Assembly (NCBI GenBank): GCA_937928595.1
Contig: CALGJV010000004.1
Span: 62,001 to 126,000, forward strand
Length of the DNA stretch: 64,000 nt
Direction: 5' to 3'
DNA from: an uncultured Phycisphaerae bacterium
GTDB taxonomy: Bacteria; Planctomycetota; Phycisphaerae; UBA1845; Fen-1342
This document shows, in pieces, positions 36,259 through 44,924 of the stretch. Under the pieces are notes generated by a model, which saw nothing but the letters and a program-made list of their open reading frames with translations, searched no databases and was not told the origin of the DNA. Every line of letters starts with the position of its first letter. The stretch's first letter is position 1. The translations under genes were made by a program, and so were the position numbers.

Positions 36259-36391
36259 ACGCCGCGACGGCGACCCGGCCGCTGCGCCACGGACTGGCAC
36301 GGCGCAGGCCGCGGGCGGACGCGGCCTCGCGCGCCGGGCCGCCGCTGACCGCCTGTCCCGCGCCGCTTTCAACGGCTATTCTCCGCACGTC

Positions 36392-38422
36392 ATGAAGCAC
36401 GACAGCCTGCTCAACCTGCTGGCGGAGCGGTTCGCGGCCGCCATCGCCGCCGTCGCCGGCCGCGACCCCGCCGCGATCGACCCGGCCGTTCGTCCGGCCG
36501 GCGCCCCCAAGTTCGGCGATTACCAGTGCAACGCCGCGATGTCGCTGGCGAAGGAGCTGAAAACCCGGCCGCGCGACGTGGCCGAGCGGATCAAGGCGGC
36601 CGTCGAGCCGCTGCTGGCAGACATGGCGGCGCCGCTGGAGATCGCCGGGCCGGGGTTCCTCAACATCCGCTTGCGAGACGAGTTCGTCGCGGCATACCTG
36701 GGGGAGATTCCCGCGCCGCCGGACGCCGGACGCGCGGGCCCGGTGCCGCAGAGCGCCGCGACTCCCACGCGCGTGCCTGCGTTGAGCGAGGGTCCCTCGC
36801 TGCCGGGGGCGTCCGAGCCCGCGGACGCGGGACGGCTGTTCGCGCAGGCCCGCAGCGTCGTCACGTTCGAGCCGCTGGCGCCCGGCTTCGACCGCGTCGG
36901 GCTTCCGCCGGTCGAGCGGCCGCAGCGCGTCGTGGTCGAATACTCGCAGCCGAACATCGCCAAGCAGATGCACGTCGGGCATCTGCGGAGCACGATCATC
37001 GGCGACGTGTTCGCGCGCGTGCTGGCTTTCGAGGGGCACGACGTCGTCCGGCAGAATCACATCGGCGACTGGGGCACGCAGTTCGGCATGCTGATCCGCT
37101 GGTATCGCGAGCATCCGCTGCCGACGCCGCAGACGCACGCCGATGTGCTCGAGGCGATCGAGGCCGACTACAAGGCCGCCAACGAGCGCTTCCAGGCCGA
37201 CGCAACGTTCGCGGCCGAGGCCCGGCGGGCCGTCGCGGAGCTGCAAGGCGGCGACCCGGCCGCACGGCGCGTCTGGGAGCAGATCTGCGCGGTGAGCTGG
37301 CAGGCGTTCACGGAGATCTACGAGCGGCTGGGCGTGCTGCTACGGCCGGAGGACGTGCGGGGCGAGAGCTTCTACAACCCGCAACTGCCGGAGATCATCG
37401 CGAAGCTGCGCACGGCGCTGGGGCCGGGGGCCGCGCGGTCCGATCCGTCCGGGCCGCGCGGGGAGTTGCGCGAGGATCAGGGGGCGCTGGTCGTGTACCT
37501 GTACGACGCGCAGGGGGCGCCGCTGTTCCGCAACGCCGAGGGCGAGATTCTCGGCATGATCGTGCAGAAGTCGGACGGCGCGTACCTCTACGCCACCACC
37601 GATCTGGCGGCGATTCACTACCGCCTCACCGCCCTGCCGTTCCGCACGGGCGTCGGCGCCGAGCGGATCATCTACGTGACCGACGCGCGGCAAAAGCTCC
37701 ACTTCCAGCACTTCTTCGCGTGCGCCCGGGCGGCCCGGTGGCTGACCGGCCAGCAGGTCGATCACGTCACGTTCGGCAGCGTACTGGGGCCCGACCGCAA
37801 GCCGCTCAAGACGCGCACCGGCGGCACGATCAAGCTGCGCGAGCTGCTCGACGAGGCGGAACGGCGCGCGCTCGAAGTCCTGCGGCAGCGCGAGACCGGC
37901 GCCGAGGCCGACCCGGAGCTCGACCCGCCGGCTATCGCCCGCGCCGTCGGCGTCGCCGCCGTCAAGTATGCGGACCTGCGCAACGACCGCAACGCCGACT
38001 ACGTCTTCGACTGGGACAAGATGCTGGCGCTCACCGGCAACACCGCGCCGTACCTGCTCTACGCCTACGCCCGCATCCGCTCGATCTACCGCAAGGCCGC
38101 CGAGCGCTTCGGCCGGCCCGACGTCTACGCCCCGCACGTGCGGCTGCGCCTGAGCGCGCCGGCCGAGCGGACCCTCGCCCTGCGCCTCGCGCGCCTGCGC
38201 GAGGAGGTGGACAAGGTCGCGACCGACCTGACCCCGCACACGCTGTGCACGTACCTCTACGATCTCGCGGCCGACTTCATGCGGTTCTACGAGACCTGCG
38301 CCGTGCTGGACGCGCCGGATGAGCCCGCCCGTCTCAGCCGCATGCGGCTGTGCGACCTGACGGCCCGCACGCTCAAGCTCGGGCTCGCGCTGCTCGGAAT
38401 CGACGTACTCGAACGGATGTAA
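36392..38422 (+). CDS. argS: Arginyl-tRNA synthetase with enlarged N-terminal linker
   Basis: A 676-residue class I synthetase (usual length about 560-590). The Add1-type N-terminal domain (1 to about 105) is followed by an unusually long linker (about 106-165), then the catalytic core starting V-V-V-E-Y-S-Q-P-N-I-A-K with the HIGH motif as H-V-G-H (194-197). G-D-W-G-T-Q-F-G-M-L, I-Y-V-T-D-A-R-Q and the DALR anticodon-binding domain (Y-A-Y-A-R-I-R-S-I) complete it. The linker DNA contains GTCCGAGCCC (36811). TATTCT ends 9 nt before the ATG and there is no ribosome binding site, suggesting a leaderless mRNA. Confidence 0.95.
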   Translation: MKHDSLLNLLAERFAAAIAAVAGRDPAAIDPAVRPAGAPKFGDYQCNAAMSLAKELKTRPRDVAERIKAAVEPLLADMAAPLEIAGPGFLNIRLRDEFVAAYLGEIPAPPDAGRAGPVPQSAATPTRVPALSEGPSLPGASEPADAGRLFAQARSVVTFEPLAPGFDRVGLPPVERPQRVVVEYSQPNIAKQMHVGHLRSTIIGDVFARVLAFEGHDVVRQNHIGDWGTQFGMLIRWYREHPLPTPQTHADVLEAIEADYKAANERFQADATFAAEARRAVAELQGGDPAARRVWEQICAVSWQAFTEIYERLGVLLRPEDVRGESFYNPQLPEIIAKLRTALGPGAARSDPSGPRGELREDQGALVVYLYDAQGAPLFRNAEGEILGMIVQKSDGAYLYATTDLAAIHYRLTALPFRTGVGAERIIYVTDARQKLHFQHFFACARAARWLTGQQVDHVTFGSVLGPDRKPLKTRTGGTIKLRELLDEAERRALEVLRQRETGAEADPELDPPAIARAVGVAAVKYADLRNDRNADYVFDWDKMLALTGNTAPYLLYAYARIRSIYRKAAERFGRPDVYAPHVRLRLSAPAERTLALRLARLREEVDKVATDLTPHTLCTYLYDLAADFMRFYETCAVLDAPDEPARLSRMRLCDLTARTLKLGLALLGIDVLERM

Positions 38423-38498
38423 CCCGCACGACAACAGCGACTCGGGGCGAATGAGACCGCGCCGGCCGCACCGGCTGGGCCGCCCCGCGGCGCCCCGC

Positions 38499-38504
38499 TA
38501 TGAT
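38499..38504 (+). promoter_or_regulatory. Candidate -10 of the DHS-like gene
   Basis: TATGAT preceded by GC, 31 nt before the GTG start of the deoxyhypusine-synthase-like gene. Confidence 0.45.
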
Positions 38505-38535
38505 TCCCGCCGGCCTACGGGCCGAGGAGACGCCC

Positions 38536-39606
38536 GTGAACGAACACGCTCCCAAGACCGGCGCCCGCGGCATGGACGAGCTGGCCGACGGCTGGTCGCA
38601 CCAGTTCAAACCGCTCGATCCGATCGACGTCCGCCGGACCCCGACCGCGTCCGACCTGCTCGCGGCCATGAGCCGCACGGCGTTCAGCGGCCGCAGCCTG
38701 GGCGAGGCGGCGGACATCCTGTGCGAAGTGGCGCGCGACGAGAAGTGCTTCGTGGTGGGGACGTTTTCAGGGGCCATGACGATCGCGAAGCAGGGGCTGC
38801 TGATCACCGAGATGATCGACCAGGGGCTGCTGCACGCGGTGGTCGCGACCGGCGCGCTGATGTGCCACGGGCTGATCGAGCAGTCCGGGCACACGCACTT
38901 CCGCCACGATCCGCACTGGTCGGACGAGCAGCTCTACGACGCGGGCTACTGCCGCGTGTACGACACGCTCGAGCTGGAGCGGAACCTCGAGGAGGCGGCC
39001 GACATCATGCAGCACGTGCTCGAGGCGCTGCCGACCGACCGCGCCTGGGGCAGCCACGAGCTCAACTGGCGGATTGGCGAGTACGTGCGGACGCACGTGC
39101 CGGGCCGCGGGATCCTCCAGTCGGCGCACGAGAAGGGCGTGCCGGTGTACATCCCCGCGTTCACGGACAGCGAGCTCGGGCTCGACGTGTACGTGCACAA
39201 CCTGCTGGCGGCGGAGGCCAAGCGGCCGCCCGTGCAGGTGGACCTGCTGCGCGACCTTCACGACTACTACGAGCGCGTCGCGCGGGCGGAACGGCTGGCG
39301 ATCTTCACGATCGGCGGCGGCGTGCCGCGGAACTGGGCGCAGCAGGTCGGGCCGCTGGGCGAGATCCTGGAGCGCCGCACCGACGGCCGACACGGGAAAT
39401 ACATTCGCTTCCATTACGCGGTCCGCATCTGCCCGGAGCCGGTGCACTGGGGCGGGCTCTCGGGCTGCACGTACAGCGAAGGCGTGTCGTGGGGCAAGTT
39501 CGTCAGCGAGAAGGAGGGCGGCCGGCACGCTGAGGTCTACGCCGACGCGACGGTCGCCTGGCCGCTGCTGCTCCGCGGCGTGCTGGAGCGGCTCGGGCGG
39601 GTGTGA
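38536..39606 (+). CDS. Deoxyhypusine synthase-like protein
   Basis: A 356-residue NAD-dependent enzyme of the deoxyhypusine/homospermidine synthase family. The active-site lysine is K321 in S-E-G-V-S-W-G-K-F. Other family features are F-S-G-A-M-T-I-A, A-T-G-A-L-M-C-H-G, P-A-F-T-D-S-E-L-G and F-T-I-G-G-G-V-P-R-N-W. Eukaryotes and archaea use this enzyme on (a)eIF5A; bacteria lack that substrate, and bacterial relatives are thought to make polyamines such as homospermidine, so the real reaction here is open. GTG at 38536 is chosen because GAGGAGA lies about 8 nt upstream. Confidence 0.85.
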   Translation: MNEHAPKTGARGMDELADGWSHQFKPLDPIDVRRTPTASDLLAAMSRTAFSGRSLGEAADILCEVARDEKCFVVGTFSGAMTIAKQGLLITEMIDQGLLHAVVATGALMCHGLIEQSGHTHFRHDPHWSDEQLYDAGYCRVYDTLELERNLEEAADIMQHVLEALPTDRAWGSHELNWRIGEYVRTHVPGRGILQSAHEKGVPVYIPAFTDSELGLDVYVHNLLAAEAKRPPVQVDLLRDLHDYYERVARAERLAIFTIGGGVPRNWAQQVGPLGEILERRTDGRHGKYIRFHYAVRICPEPVHWGGLSGCTYSEGVSWGKFVSEKEGGRHAEVYADATVAWPLLLRGVLERLGRV

Positions 39607-39718
39607 GGCCGGCGGTTCCGCGCGGGCGCGCGTGCGCCCGCTGACGCTTGTCGGCCTACCGCCGCGGGCATGCGGGCAGTACCATCCGAGCTTTGCCCCC
39701 AGGAGCACGGATTTCGCC

Positions 39719-42058
39719 ATGTCCGAGAGCCCCGGTACCGGCCTCCCCCTGCCGCTCAGCTTCCCGCCCGGTGAGTACACTCCGTTCGGATACATCGACA
39801 ACCCGCACCACACGCTGGTGACCAACCGCAGCGGCGTGCTGCGGTCGGTGCCGCCGTTGGGGCTGGGCTGGTGGCGGCGGCGGTTCAAGGGGGCCTACGG
39901 TCCGGGCCCGCGCGACCACGTCAACTACATCTCGTGGCTGGAGCTGGGTGTCACGTGCGGCGGCCTGCGGCTGCTGACGACCGAGGACTTCGCCGCGGCC
40001 CGCGTCCACCTCGTGTCGCGCTACCACACGAAGCATGTGCTGAGCTACGACTTCACGTGCGGCGATGTGGCCGTGTGCCTGCGGTACTTTCTCGCCGGTG
40101 AACACGCCCTCGCCTGCCAGGCCGAGGTGTGCAACGAGAGCGACCTGGGCCAGGTCGTCGCGCTGCACGCCACGCACCGCTACGGCTGCTGGGAGACGCG
40201 CTGGTGGGGCAGCGACGGCATCGGGGCCCGTTACCGCCCCGAACTCGACGCGACCGTCAGCGCCATCTGGGCCTACGGCGACTACTTCGCGCTCGGCGCC
40301 ACCACCCCCAGTCGCGCCCACCACGGCACCGCCGATCCCGTCGCCTGGCAGCGCTGGCTGCGCAGTGACAACCCCGCGTCCGTGGACGGCGCTTCGGTCC
40401 GGGGGCCCGGCCCGCTCCTCCTCACGCACACCTACGAGCTGGTCGTACCCAGCGGCGGCCGGGCGACCACGCTGATCCTGCTTTGCCGCGGCCGCAACGA
40501 GGAGGCCGCCGTTGCGGAACTGGCGGCCGCGCGGACCGGCGCGGCGACGGCGCTCGAGCGTCAGCTCGACGCCGACGAGGCCTTCTGGTCGGTCTGCCCG
40601 CAGTTGACCGGCGACTGGCCGGAGACCTGGAAACGCGGTTGGGTGTACGACTTCGAGACGCTGCGGATGAACGTGCGGCCGCCGGTCGGCATTTTCCGGC
40701 ATCCGTGGGACGCGATGCAGATCCACTCGCCGCGGGTCGTGCTGGGCGAGGCCGCGCTGGACATGTTCGCGCTGGGGCACGCCCTGCCCGAGCTGGCGCG
40801 CGAGGTCCTGCTGGGCACCTTCGCCGACGCACCCGCGCCGAACGTCCCCTGCTGCCGCGAGGACGGCAGCGTGAACATGATCGCGGCCGACGGCTCGGCC
40901 TGCGGCACCGCGCCGTGCTGGTGCTTCCCATTCATCGTCCTGCGGGCGCTGTACGCCGCCAGCGGCGATGACGAGTGGCTGGCGCAGCTCTACCCCCATC
41001 TCAAGGCTTACCTCGACTGGTGGCTGGCGCAACGCACCGACGAGCACGGCTGGTTCCACTGCAAGTGCGACTGGGAATCGGGGCAGGACGGCTCCCGGCG
41101 CTTCCCCGAAGCCGAGGGCGGCCTGGCCGAGTCGGTCCGCACGGTCGATGTCGAGGCCAGCATGGCGCAGGCGCTCCACCTCATGGCCGTGCTGGCCGAG
41201 CGCCTCGGCGCGCGCGAGGACGCGCCGCGCTGGGCCGAGCTGGCCGCGCAGAAGACCGCCGCCACCCGCACCATGTTCGTGGACGGCTGGTTCCGCGACT
41301 TCGACGGGCGCACCGGCCGGCCCATCATCCTGCCCGAGTACGTGGACATCATGATGCTCGCGCCGCTCACCTGCGGCGTGGCGACGCCCGAGCAGATCGC
41401 GGCCGTGCGGCCGAAGTTCGAGTACTTCCGGGCCCATCCGCGCGGCTGGCTCGAGTGGCCGTCGTTCTTCTTCGCGTACACGGAGGCGGCGTGGACCGCC
41501 GGGCTGCGGTCGGTCGCCGCCGAGGCGACGGCGGACATCGCCGACCGCATCTACCCCCGGCTCGACGCTCGCACCCCGCGCTTCGTCGATCCGGGCGACC
41601 CGCTGGGCTATCGCGTGCCGGGCGTCGCCAACGAGTTCTGGCCGCTGTCGAACGACCAGGAGCCCGGCGGCGAGGCGTACGGCTGGGGTGCGACGCTCCC
41701 GCTGCACGTCATCCGCTCCATCTTCGGCTTCCGCGAGACGGCCGACCCGTTCGCGGACGCTTGTCACCTGAGCCCGGCGCTGCCGGCCGCGCTGCGCGTG
41801 CCCGAGCGGCGGTACGGCCTGCGGAATCTGCGGTATCGCGCGCTGGAACTGGATGTCACCGTGGAGGTGCTGGGACCGACGCGGTTGCGGCTGACGCTCG
41901 AGTACGCCGGGCCGGTCGGGCGAACGCTGGTTGTGCGGGACGCGGACGGCCGCGCGCTGCACAGCGCGCCGTGTCCCGAGGCCGGCGGCACGGCGGAGCT
42001 GGAAGTCGATGACGCCGCGGTGCTGACGCTGAGCTGGGCCTCGCCGCCGGCCGAATGA
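39719..42058 (+). CDS. Large glycoside hydrolase-like protein (GH63/MGH1-like alpha-barrel)
   Basis: A 779-residue protein without a signal peptide. A beta-rich N-terminal region (1 to about 270) is followed by an (alpha/alpha)6-barrel-like domain. W-D-A-M-Q-I-H-S, W-C-F-P-F-I-V-L-R-A-L, C-D-W-E-S-G-Q-D-G-S and W-P-L-S-N-D-Q-E-P-G-G-E-A-Y-G-W-G recall the catalytic domains of GH63 and mannosylglycerate-hydrolase-type enzymes, where an Asp in a D-W-E-S-G-like loop acts as acid. A short beta domain ends it. The exact substrate is not predictable. AGGAG lies about 16 nt before the ATG, rather far. Confidence 0.6.
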   Translation: MSESPGTGLPLPLSFPPGEYTPFGYIDNPHHTLVTNRSGVLRSVPPLGLGWWRRRFKGAYGPGPRDHVNYISWLELGVTCGGLRLLTTEDFAAARVHLVSRYHTKHVLSYDFTCGDVAVCLRYFLAGEHALACQAEVCNESDLGQVVALHATHRYGCWETRWWGSDGIGARYRPELDATVSAIWAYGDYFALGATTPSRAHHGTADPVAWQRWLRSDNPASVDGASVRGPGPLLLTHTYELVVPSGGRATTLILLCRGRNEEAAVAELAAARTGAATALERQLDADEAFWSVCPQLTGDWPETWKRGWVYDFETLRMNVRPPVGIFRHPWDAMQIHSPRVVLGEAALDMFALGHALPELAREVLLGTFADAPAPNVPCCREDGSVNMIAADGSACGTAPCWCFPFIVLRALYAASGDDEWLAQLYPHLKAYLDWWLAQRTDEHGWFHCKCDWESGQDGSRRFPEAEGGLAESVRTVDVEASMAQALHLMAVLAERLGAREDAPRWAELAAQKTAATRTMFVDGWFRDFDGRTGRPIILPEYVDIMMLAPLTCGVATPEQIAAVRPKFEYFRAHPRGWLEWPSFFFAYTEAAWTAGLRSVAAEATADIADRIYPRLDARTPRFVDPGDPLGYRVPGVANEFWPLSNDQEPGGEAYGWGATLPLHVIRSIFGFRETADPFADACHLSPALPAALRVPERRYGLRNLRYRALELDVTVEVLGPTRLRLTLEYAGPVGRTLVVRDADGRALHSAPCPEAGGTAELEVDDAAVLTLSWASPPAE

Positions 42059-42110
42059 ACGCCCCGCCGGCCGCGCTCCCCCGAAACCTCCCGCCGCCCT
42101 GTCCCCGCGC

Positions 42111-43244
42111 TCACCGGTCCGCCCGCCCGTACGCCGCCGGCGGACCGACATATTCGGGCCACAGGTCGCGCTCCAGCAGGAACGTCCGCACTTCCGTGCA
42201 CAGGTGGCACTTGTCGGCGTAGCCCTCCGGCGACGCGATATAGCCATATTCGCGTGCGCGCTCGTACAGCGCATAGCTGCCGCCCGCGACCACCGCCGCC
42301 ACGACCGGATGCGCACGCCAGCCGGACGCGAAGCGCGCCCACGCCGCGGCCACGTCGGCGACCGCATCCGGAGGTGGCGGGGGCGACGCGCGGGCAGCGC
42401 CGGTCCGCGGCAGCGCCGCGACGCCTTTCGCACCCGGCTCCGGCGCATCGGCGGGCAGGGCCACGCGACCGAGGACGATTCCCGCGCACAGCCCCGGGAA
42501 CACGTGCCCGCCCGGATCGACATGAATGTGCCGGCTTCCGAGGACCCCCTCCGCACAGTGCCGGCCGCGCAGCGCTTCGACCGGCTGCCGGGGCAGCCGC
42601 GGCGCGAGCTCGCGGGCTGCGCGGCCGGTGAGCCGATCCGGGTGGCGGGCCTGCGTGGCGCGCCAGGCGGCGGCCCGTTCCGCGGCGGGCGCGTCCCGCA
42701 ATTCTTGCGGGTGCTGGAAGAAGTCCCACCAGCGGACGAGGACGCGGCCGGGACCGAGGATCTCGCGGGCCAGCGTCACGCAGCGCCGCACACGCTCGAA
42801 CGGCACATGCTCCTGGTGGTACACGTCGCTGCTGACGACCAGCCGCGTGACGCCCAGCGCGGCCAGCTCCGCGAGCCGGGCGCGGGTGGTCGCGTCGTCC
42901 ACGGCCCACGAAGCGTTGGTTTCGAGCTTCTCGAGCGGGCTCAGGCCGGACGCACGAGCGCCGGCCAGGATCGCGCGCAGCCGCGGCCAGTCGAGACAGG
43001 GTTCGCCGCCGGCCAGATGAATGCGCATCGTGCGGCCGTGCGCCGCGGCCAGCTCGTCCAGCCCGCGCCACAGCGCCAGGGCCCCGGCGACGGACATCTC
43101 GCCGCCGCCGGCGTCGGGGCCGCCGTGCACGTAGCAGAACGCGCAGCGGGCGCTGCACCGGTAGGTCAGCATCAGGCCCGCGAACTCCCAGACGGCGGGG
43201 ACCGGAGCGGCAGGGTCCGGCGGGCGTGGTGCATGGAACGGCAT
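42111..43244 (-). CDS. Radical SAM protein with C-terminal cysteine-rich region
   Basis: A 377-residue radical SAM enzyme. Cluster ligands C30, C34, C37 (Y-R-C-S-A-R-C-A-F-C-Y), G-G-E-P for SAM binding, and extra cysteines in H-C-A-E-G-V-L-G, F-P-G-L-C-A-G and D-K-C-H-L-C, consistent with a SPASM- or twitch-like auxiliary cluster. I do not recognise a specific subfamily; peptide modification is one option but no precursor peptide gene was found beside it. There is no ribosome binding site and TAGAAT (43252-43257, minus) ends 7 nt before the ATG, suggesting leaderless translation. Confidence 0.8.
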   Translation of the reverse strand: MPFHAPRPPDPAAPVPAVWEFAGLMLTYRCSARCAFCYVHGGPDAGGGEMSVAGALALWRGLDELAAAHGRTMRIHLAGGEPCLDWPRLRAILAGARASGLSPLEKLETNASWAVDDATTRARLAELAALGVTRLVVSSDVYHQEHVPFERVRRCVTLAREILGPGRVLVRWWDFFQHPQELRDAPAAERAAAWRATQARHPDRLTGRAARELAPRLPRQPVEALRGRHCAEGVLGSRHIHVDPGGHVFPGLCAGIVLGRVALPADAPEPGAKGVAALPRTGAARASPPPPPDAVADVAAAWARFASGWRAHPVVAAVVAGGSYALYERAREYGYIASPEGYADKCHLCTEVRTFLLERDLWPEYVGPPAAYGRADR

Positions 43245-43305
43245 ATGCCGGATTCTACGCCCGGCGGCCGGCCCGAAGCCCGGGCGGGAGCGAGACGCCT
43301 CAGGC

Positions 43306-43341
43306 GAGGGATTGAGGGATTGAGGGACTGAGCGATTGAGG
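43306..43341. repeat. Array of GATTGAGG octamers
   Basis: Four head-to-tail 8-bp units (GATTGAGG, GATTGAGG, GACTGAGC, GATTGAGG), perfectly phased, just upstream of the radical SAM gene's promoter side. Confidence 0.8.
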
Positions 43342-43361
43342 TTGCGTCTGCGGCGGACCCT

Positions 43362-43479
43362 GTACCGGCCGGCGCCCCCGTCGGCCGTCTACCCGTACGC
43401 GAAACACCTGGGAGCGCGCACTCCACTTCGCCCAATCCGCTGCGTTGCCCAAGACACTGCTCGAGAGCAGTGGCACCCG
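43362..43479. repeat. 118-bp two-hairpin dispersed element, copy 2
   Basis: Aligns without gaps to 33747-33864: GTACCGGCCGGCGCC at the start, GTCGGCCGTCTACCC at 43380-43394, and the terminal hairpin CACTGCTCGAGAGCAGTG then GCACCCG. The terminal stem is conserved while its tetraloop changes from CCAG to CGAG. As with copy 1, an octamer array lies about 20 bp to its left. Confidence 0.75.
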
Positions 43480-43922
43480 CGCAGGGGCCCCCGGCCCCCA
43501 TGCGTCCCGCAGGGAGGGCATGACCGTAGCCCAGCACGAAGTGCTGGGTCCGAGCTACAGGATGGGGACCCCGTGATGAGGGCTCGGGGGCCCCGTTGCA
43601 CCTGCGTCGGCCGTTGGCCGGTGCCACACAAACACCCCGGCACGCGTCGCAAAATGCCCGCCGCCGTCCGAGCCCCGATCACCCTCCGAACGACGCGGGC
43701 GCGCGTCGCGGTCGCCGTCCGAGCGGACCTGACGGGCCGGTCGCCGTCCGAGCCCCGGCTGCCAAGCCGGGGCCTATTACCCGCCGCCCGCGCCGCGAAA
43801 AAACCACCGTTACCGGACCATCGCGCGCGATTTGCCCCCGCGGCCGCGATCCGCCAAACTAGCACCGTGGACCGGCCGGCGCGCGGGCGTCGGCGGAGAC
43901 CACACCCGGCCGGCGACGAGCC
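43480..43922. repeat. Repeat-rich gene-free region
   Basis: No gene is supported. It holds a hairpin CCCAGCAC-GAA-GTGCTGGG (43530-43548) followed by GTCCGAGC. There are two copies of GGTCGCCGTCCGAGC 29 bp apart (43710 and 43739), a half unit GTCCGAGCCCC at 43666, and one full palindrome GTCCGAGCCCCGGCTGCC...GGGGC at 43746-43773. All share the GTCCGAGC core of the palindrome family. Confidence 0.65.
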
Positions 43923-44483
43923 ATGAACGCCCCAGAGCCCGATCGTCTCGACCGCGAGCACGCCCAGCTGCTGGTCGTCGATATTCAGGAAAAGCTGCTG
44001 CCGCACATTCACGGGCACGAGCGCGTGCTGGCGCAGGCGGAGCGGATGATCCGCGCGGCCGAGGTGCTGCGGCTGCCGATCACGATCTCGGAGCAGTACC
44101 CGGCGGGCCTGGGGCCGACGGCGGCCCCGCTGCCGGCGGCGACCCGCAGCGCGGTCAAGGTCGAAAAGACGACGTTCAGCTGCTGCGCGGACGCCGGCTG
44201 TCGGCGGCGGATCGCGTCGGTCCTCCGGCCGCAGGTCCTGCTGGTCGGGATTGAGACGCACGTCTGCGTGCAGCAGACGGCGCTGGACCTGCTCGAGGAG
44301 CGGATGCAGCCGATCGTGCTGGCGGACGCGGTCGGCTCGCGGCGCGAGTTCGATTTCCAGATCGCGCTGGACCGGATGCGGCACGCGGGTGTGATCGTCA
44401 CGACCGTGGAGGCCGCGATCTTCCGGATGGTTCAGGACTCGGCCGGCGACCTTTTCAAGCGGATTCTGCCCATCGTGCGCTGA
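43923..44483 (+). CDS. Isochorismatase-family cysteine hydrolase
   Basis: A 186-residue hydrolase with the family triad: D20 (V-V-D-I-Q-E-K), K82 (E-K-T-T-F-S-C) and C115 (G-I-E-T-H-V-C-V-Q-Q-T). The sequence is nearest the ISOC1/YcaC-like branch, whose substrates are mostly unknown. Its stop codon overlaps the ATG of the next gene (TGATG at 44481-44485), so the two are translationally coupled. Confidence 0.87.
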   Translation: MNAPEPDRLDREHAQLLVVDIQEKLLPHIHGHERVLAQAERMIRAAEVLRLPITISEQYPAGLGPTAAPLPAATRSAVKVEKTTFSCCADAGCRRRIASVLRPQVLLVGIETHVCVQQTALDLLEERMQPIVLADAVGSRREFDFQIALDRMRHAGVIVTTVEAAIFRMVQDSAGDLFKRILPIVR

Positions 44484-44803
44484 TGCCCCACAGCCGCCCT
44501 GACGACGAATGGGATCCGGAGGCCGAGGCCGCGGAGGACGCGGACGTGGCCGCGGACGACCCGGACGCCGATCCCGAGGGCCCGCAGGAGATTGACCTCG
44601 TCGCTGGCGACGACGAGGCGGAGACTGTCGCGTGCCCGCACTGCGGGACCGACGTGTACGAGGATGCGGACCGCTGCCCGCACTGCGGCGAGTGGATCGC
44701 GGCGGGCGGCGGCGGGTCGACCTGGCCGCTGTGGGTGGCGGGGGTCGCGCTGGTACTGATCCTGTACCTGGCGTACCAGTCTTACGGCGCGGGCGGCGGG
44801 TAA
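44483..44803 (+). CDS. Zinc-ribbon membrane protein (106 aa)
   Basis: A small protein with a strongly acidic N-terminus (residues 7-47, mostly Asp, Glu and Ala). A zinc ribbon has C51, C54, C65 and C68 (C-P-H-C ... C-P-H-C), and a Gly-rich hinge leads to one membrane helix (about 79-98). The ribbon probably faces the cytoplasm. The function is unknown; coupling to the isochorismatase-like gene suggests co-production. Confidence 0.75.
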   Translation: MPHSRPDDEWDPEAEAAEDADVAADDPDADPEGPQEIDLVAGDDEAETVACPHCGTDVYEDADRCPHCGEWIAAGGGGSTWPLWVAGVALVLILYLAYQSYGAGGG

Positions 44804-44807
44804 TGGG

Positions 44808-44890
44808 CCCCGGCTTGGCAGCCGGGGCTCGGACGGGGACCGGCACGTGAGCTCCGCAGGGTCTCCGAGCCCGGAGCGGGAGCTCCGCGC
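44808..44890. repeat. Paired palindromic repeats
   Basis: CCCCGGCTTGGCAGCCGGGG followed by CTCGGAC (44808-44834), then, 28 bp on, TCCGAGCCCGGAGC...GGAGCTCCG (44863-44890). They lie between the ends of two convergent genes, where they could also act as transcription stops. Confidence 0.72.
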
Positions 44891-44924
44891 CTGGGTTCGG
44901 GTTTCGCTCCGGACCCCGGTTGGC

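Noticed and set aside
39656-42556. Long minus-strand frame opposite the large glycosidase gene
   Set aside because: Low-complexity shadow of a well-conserved plus-strand gene.
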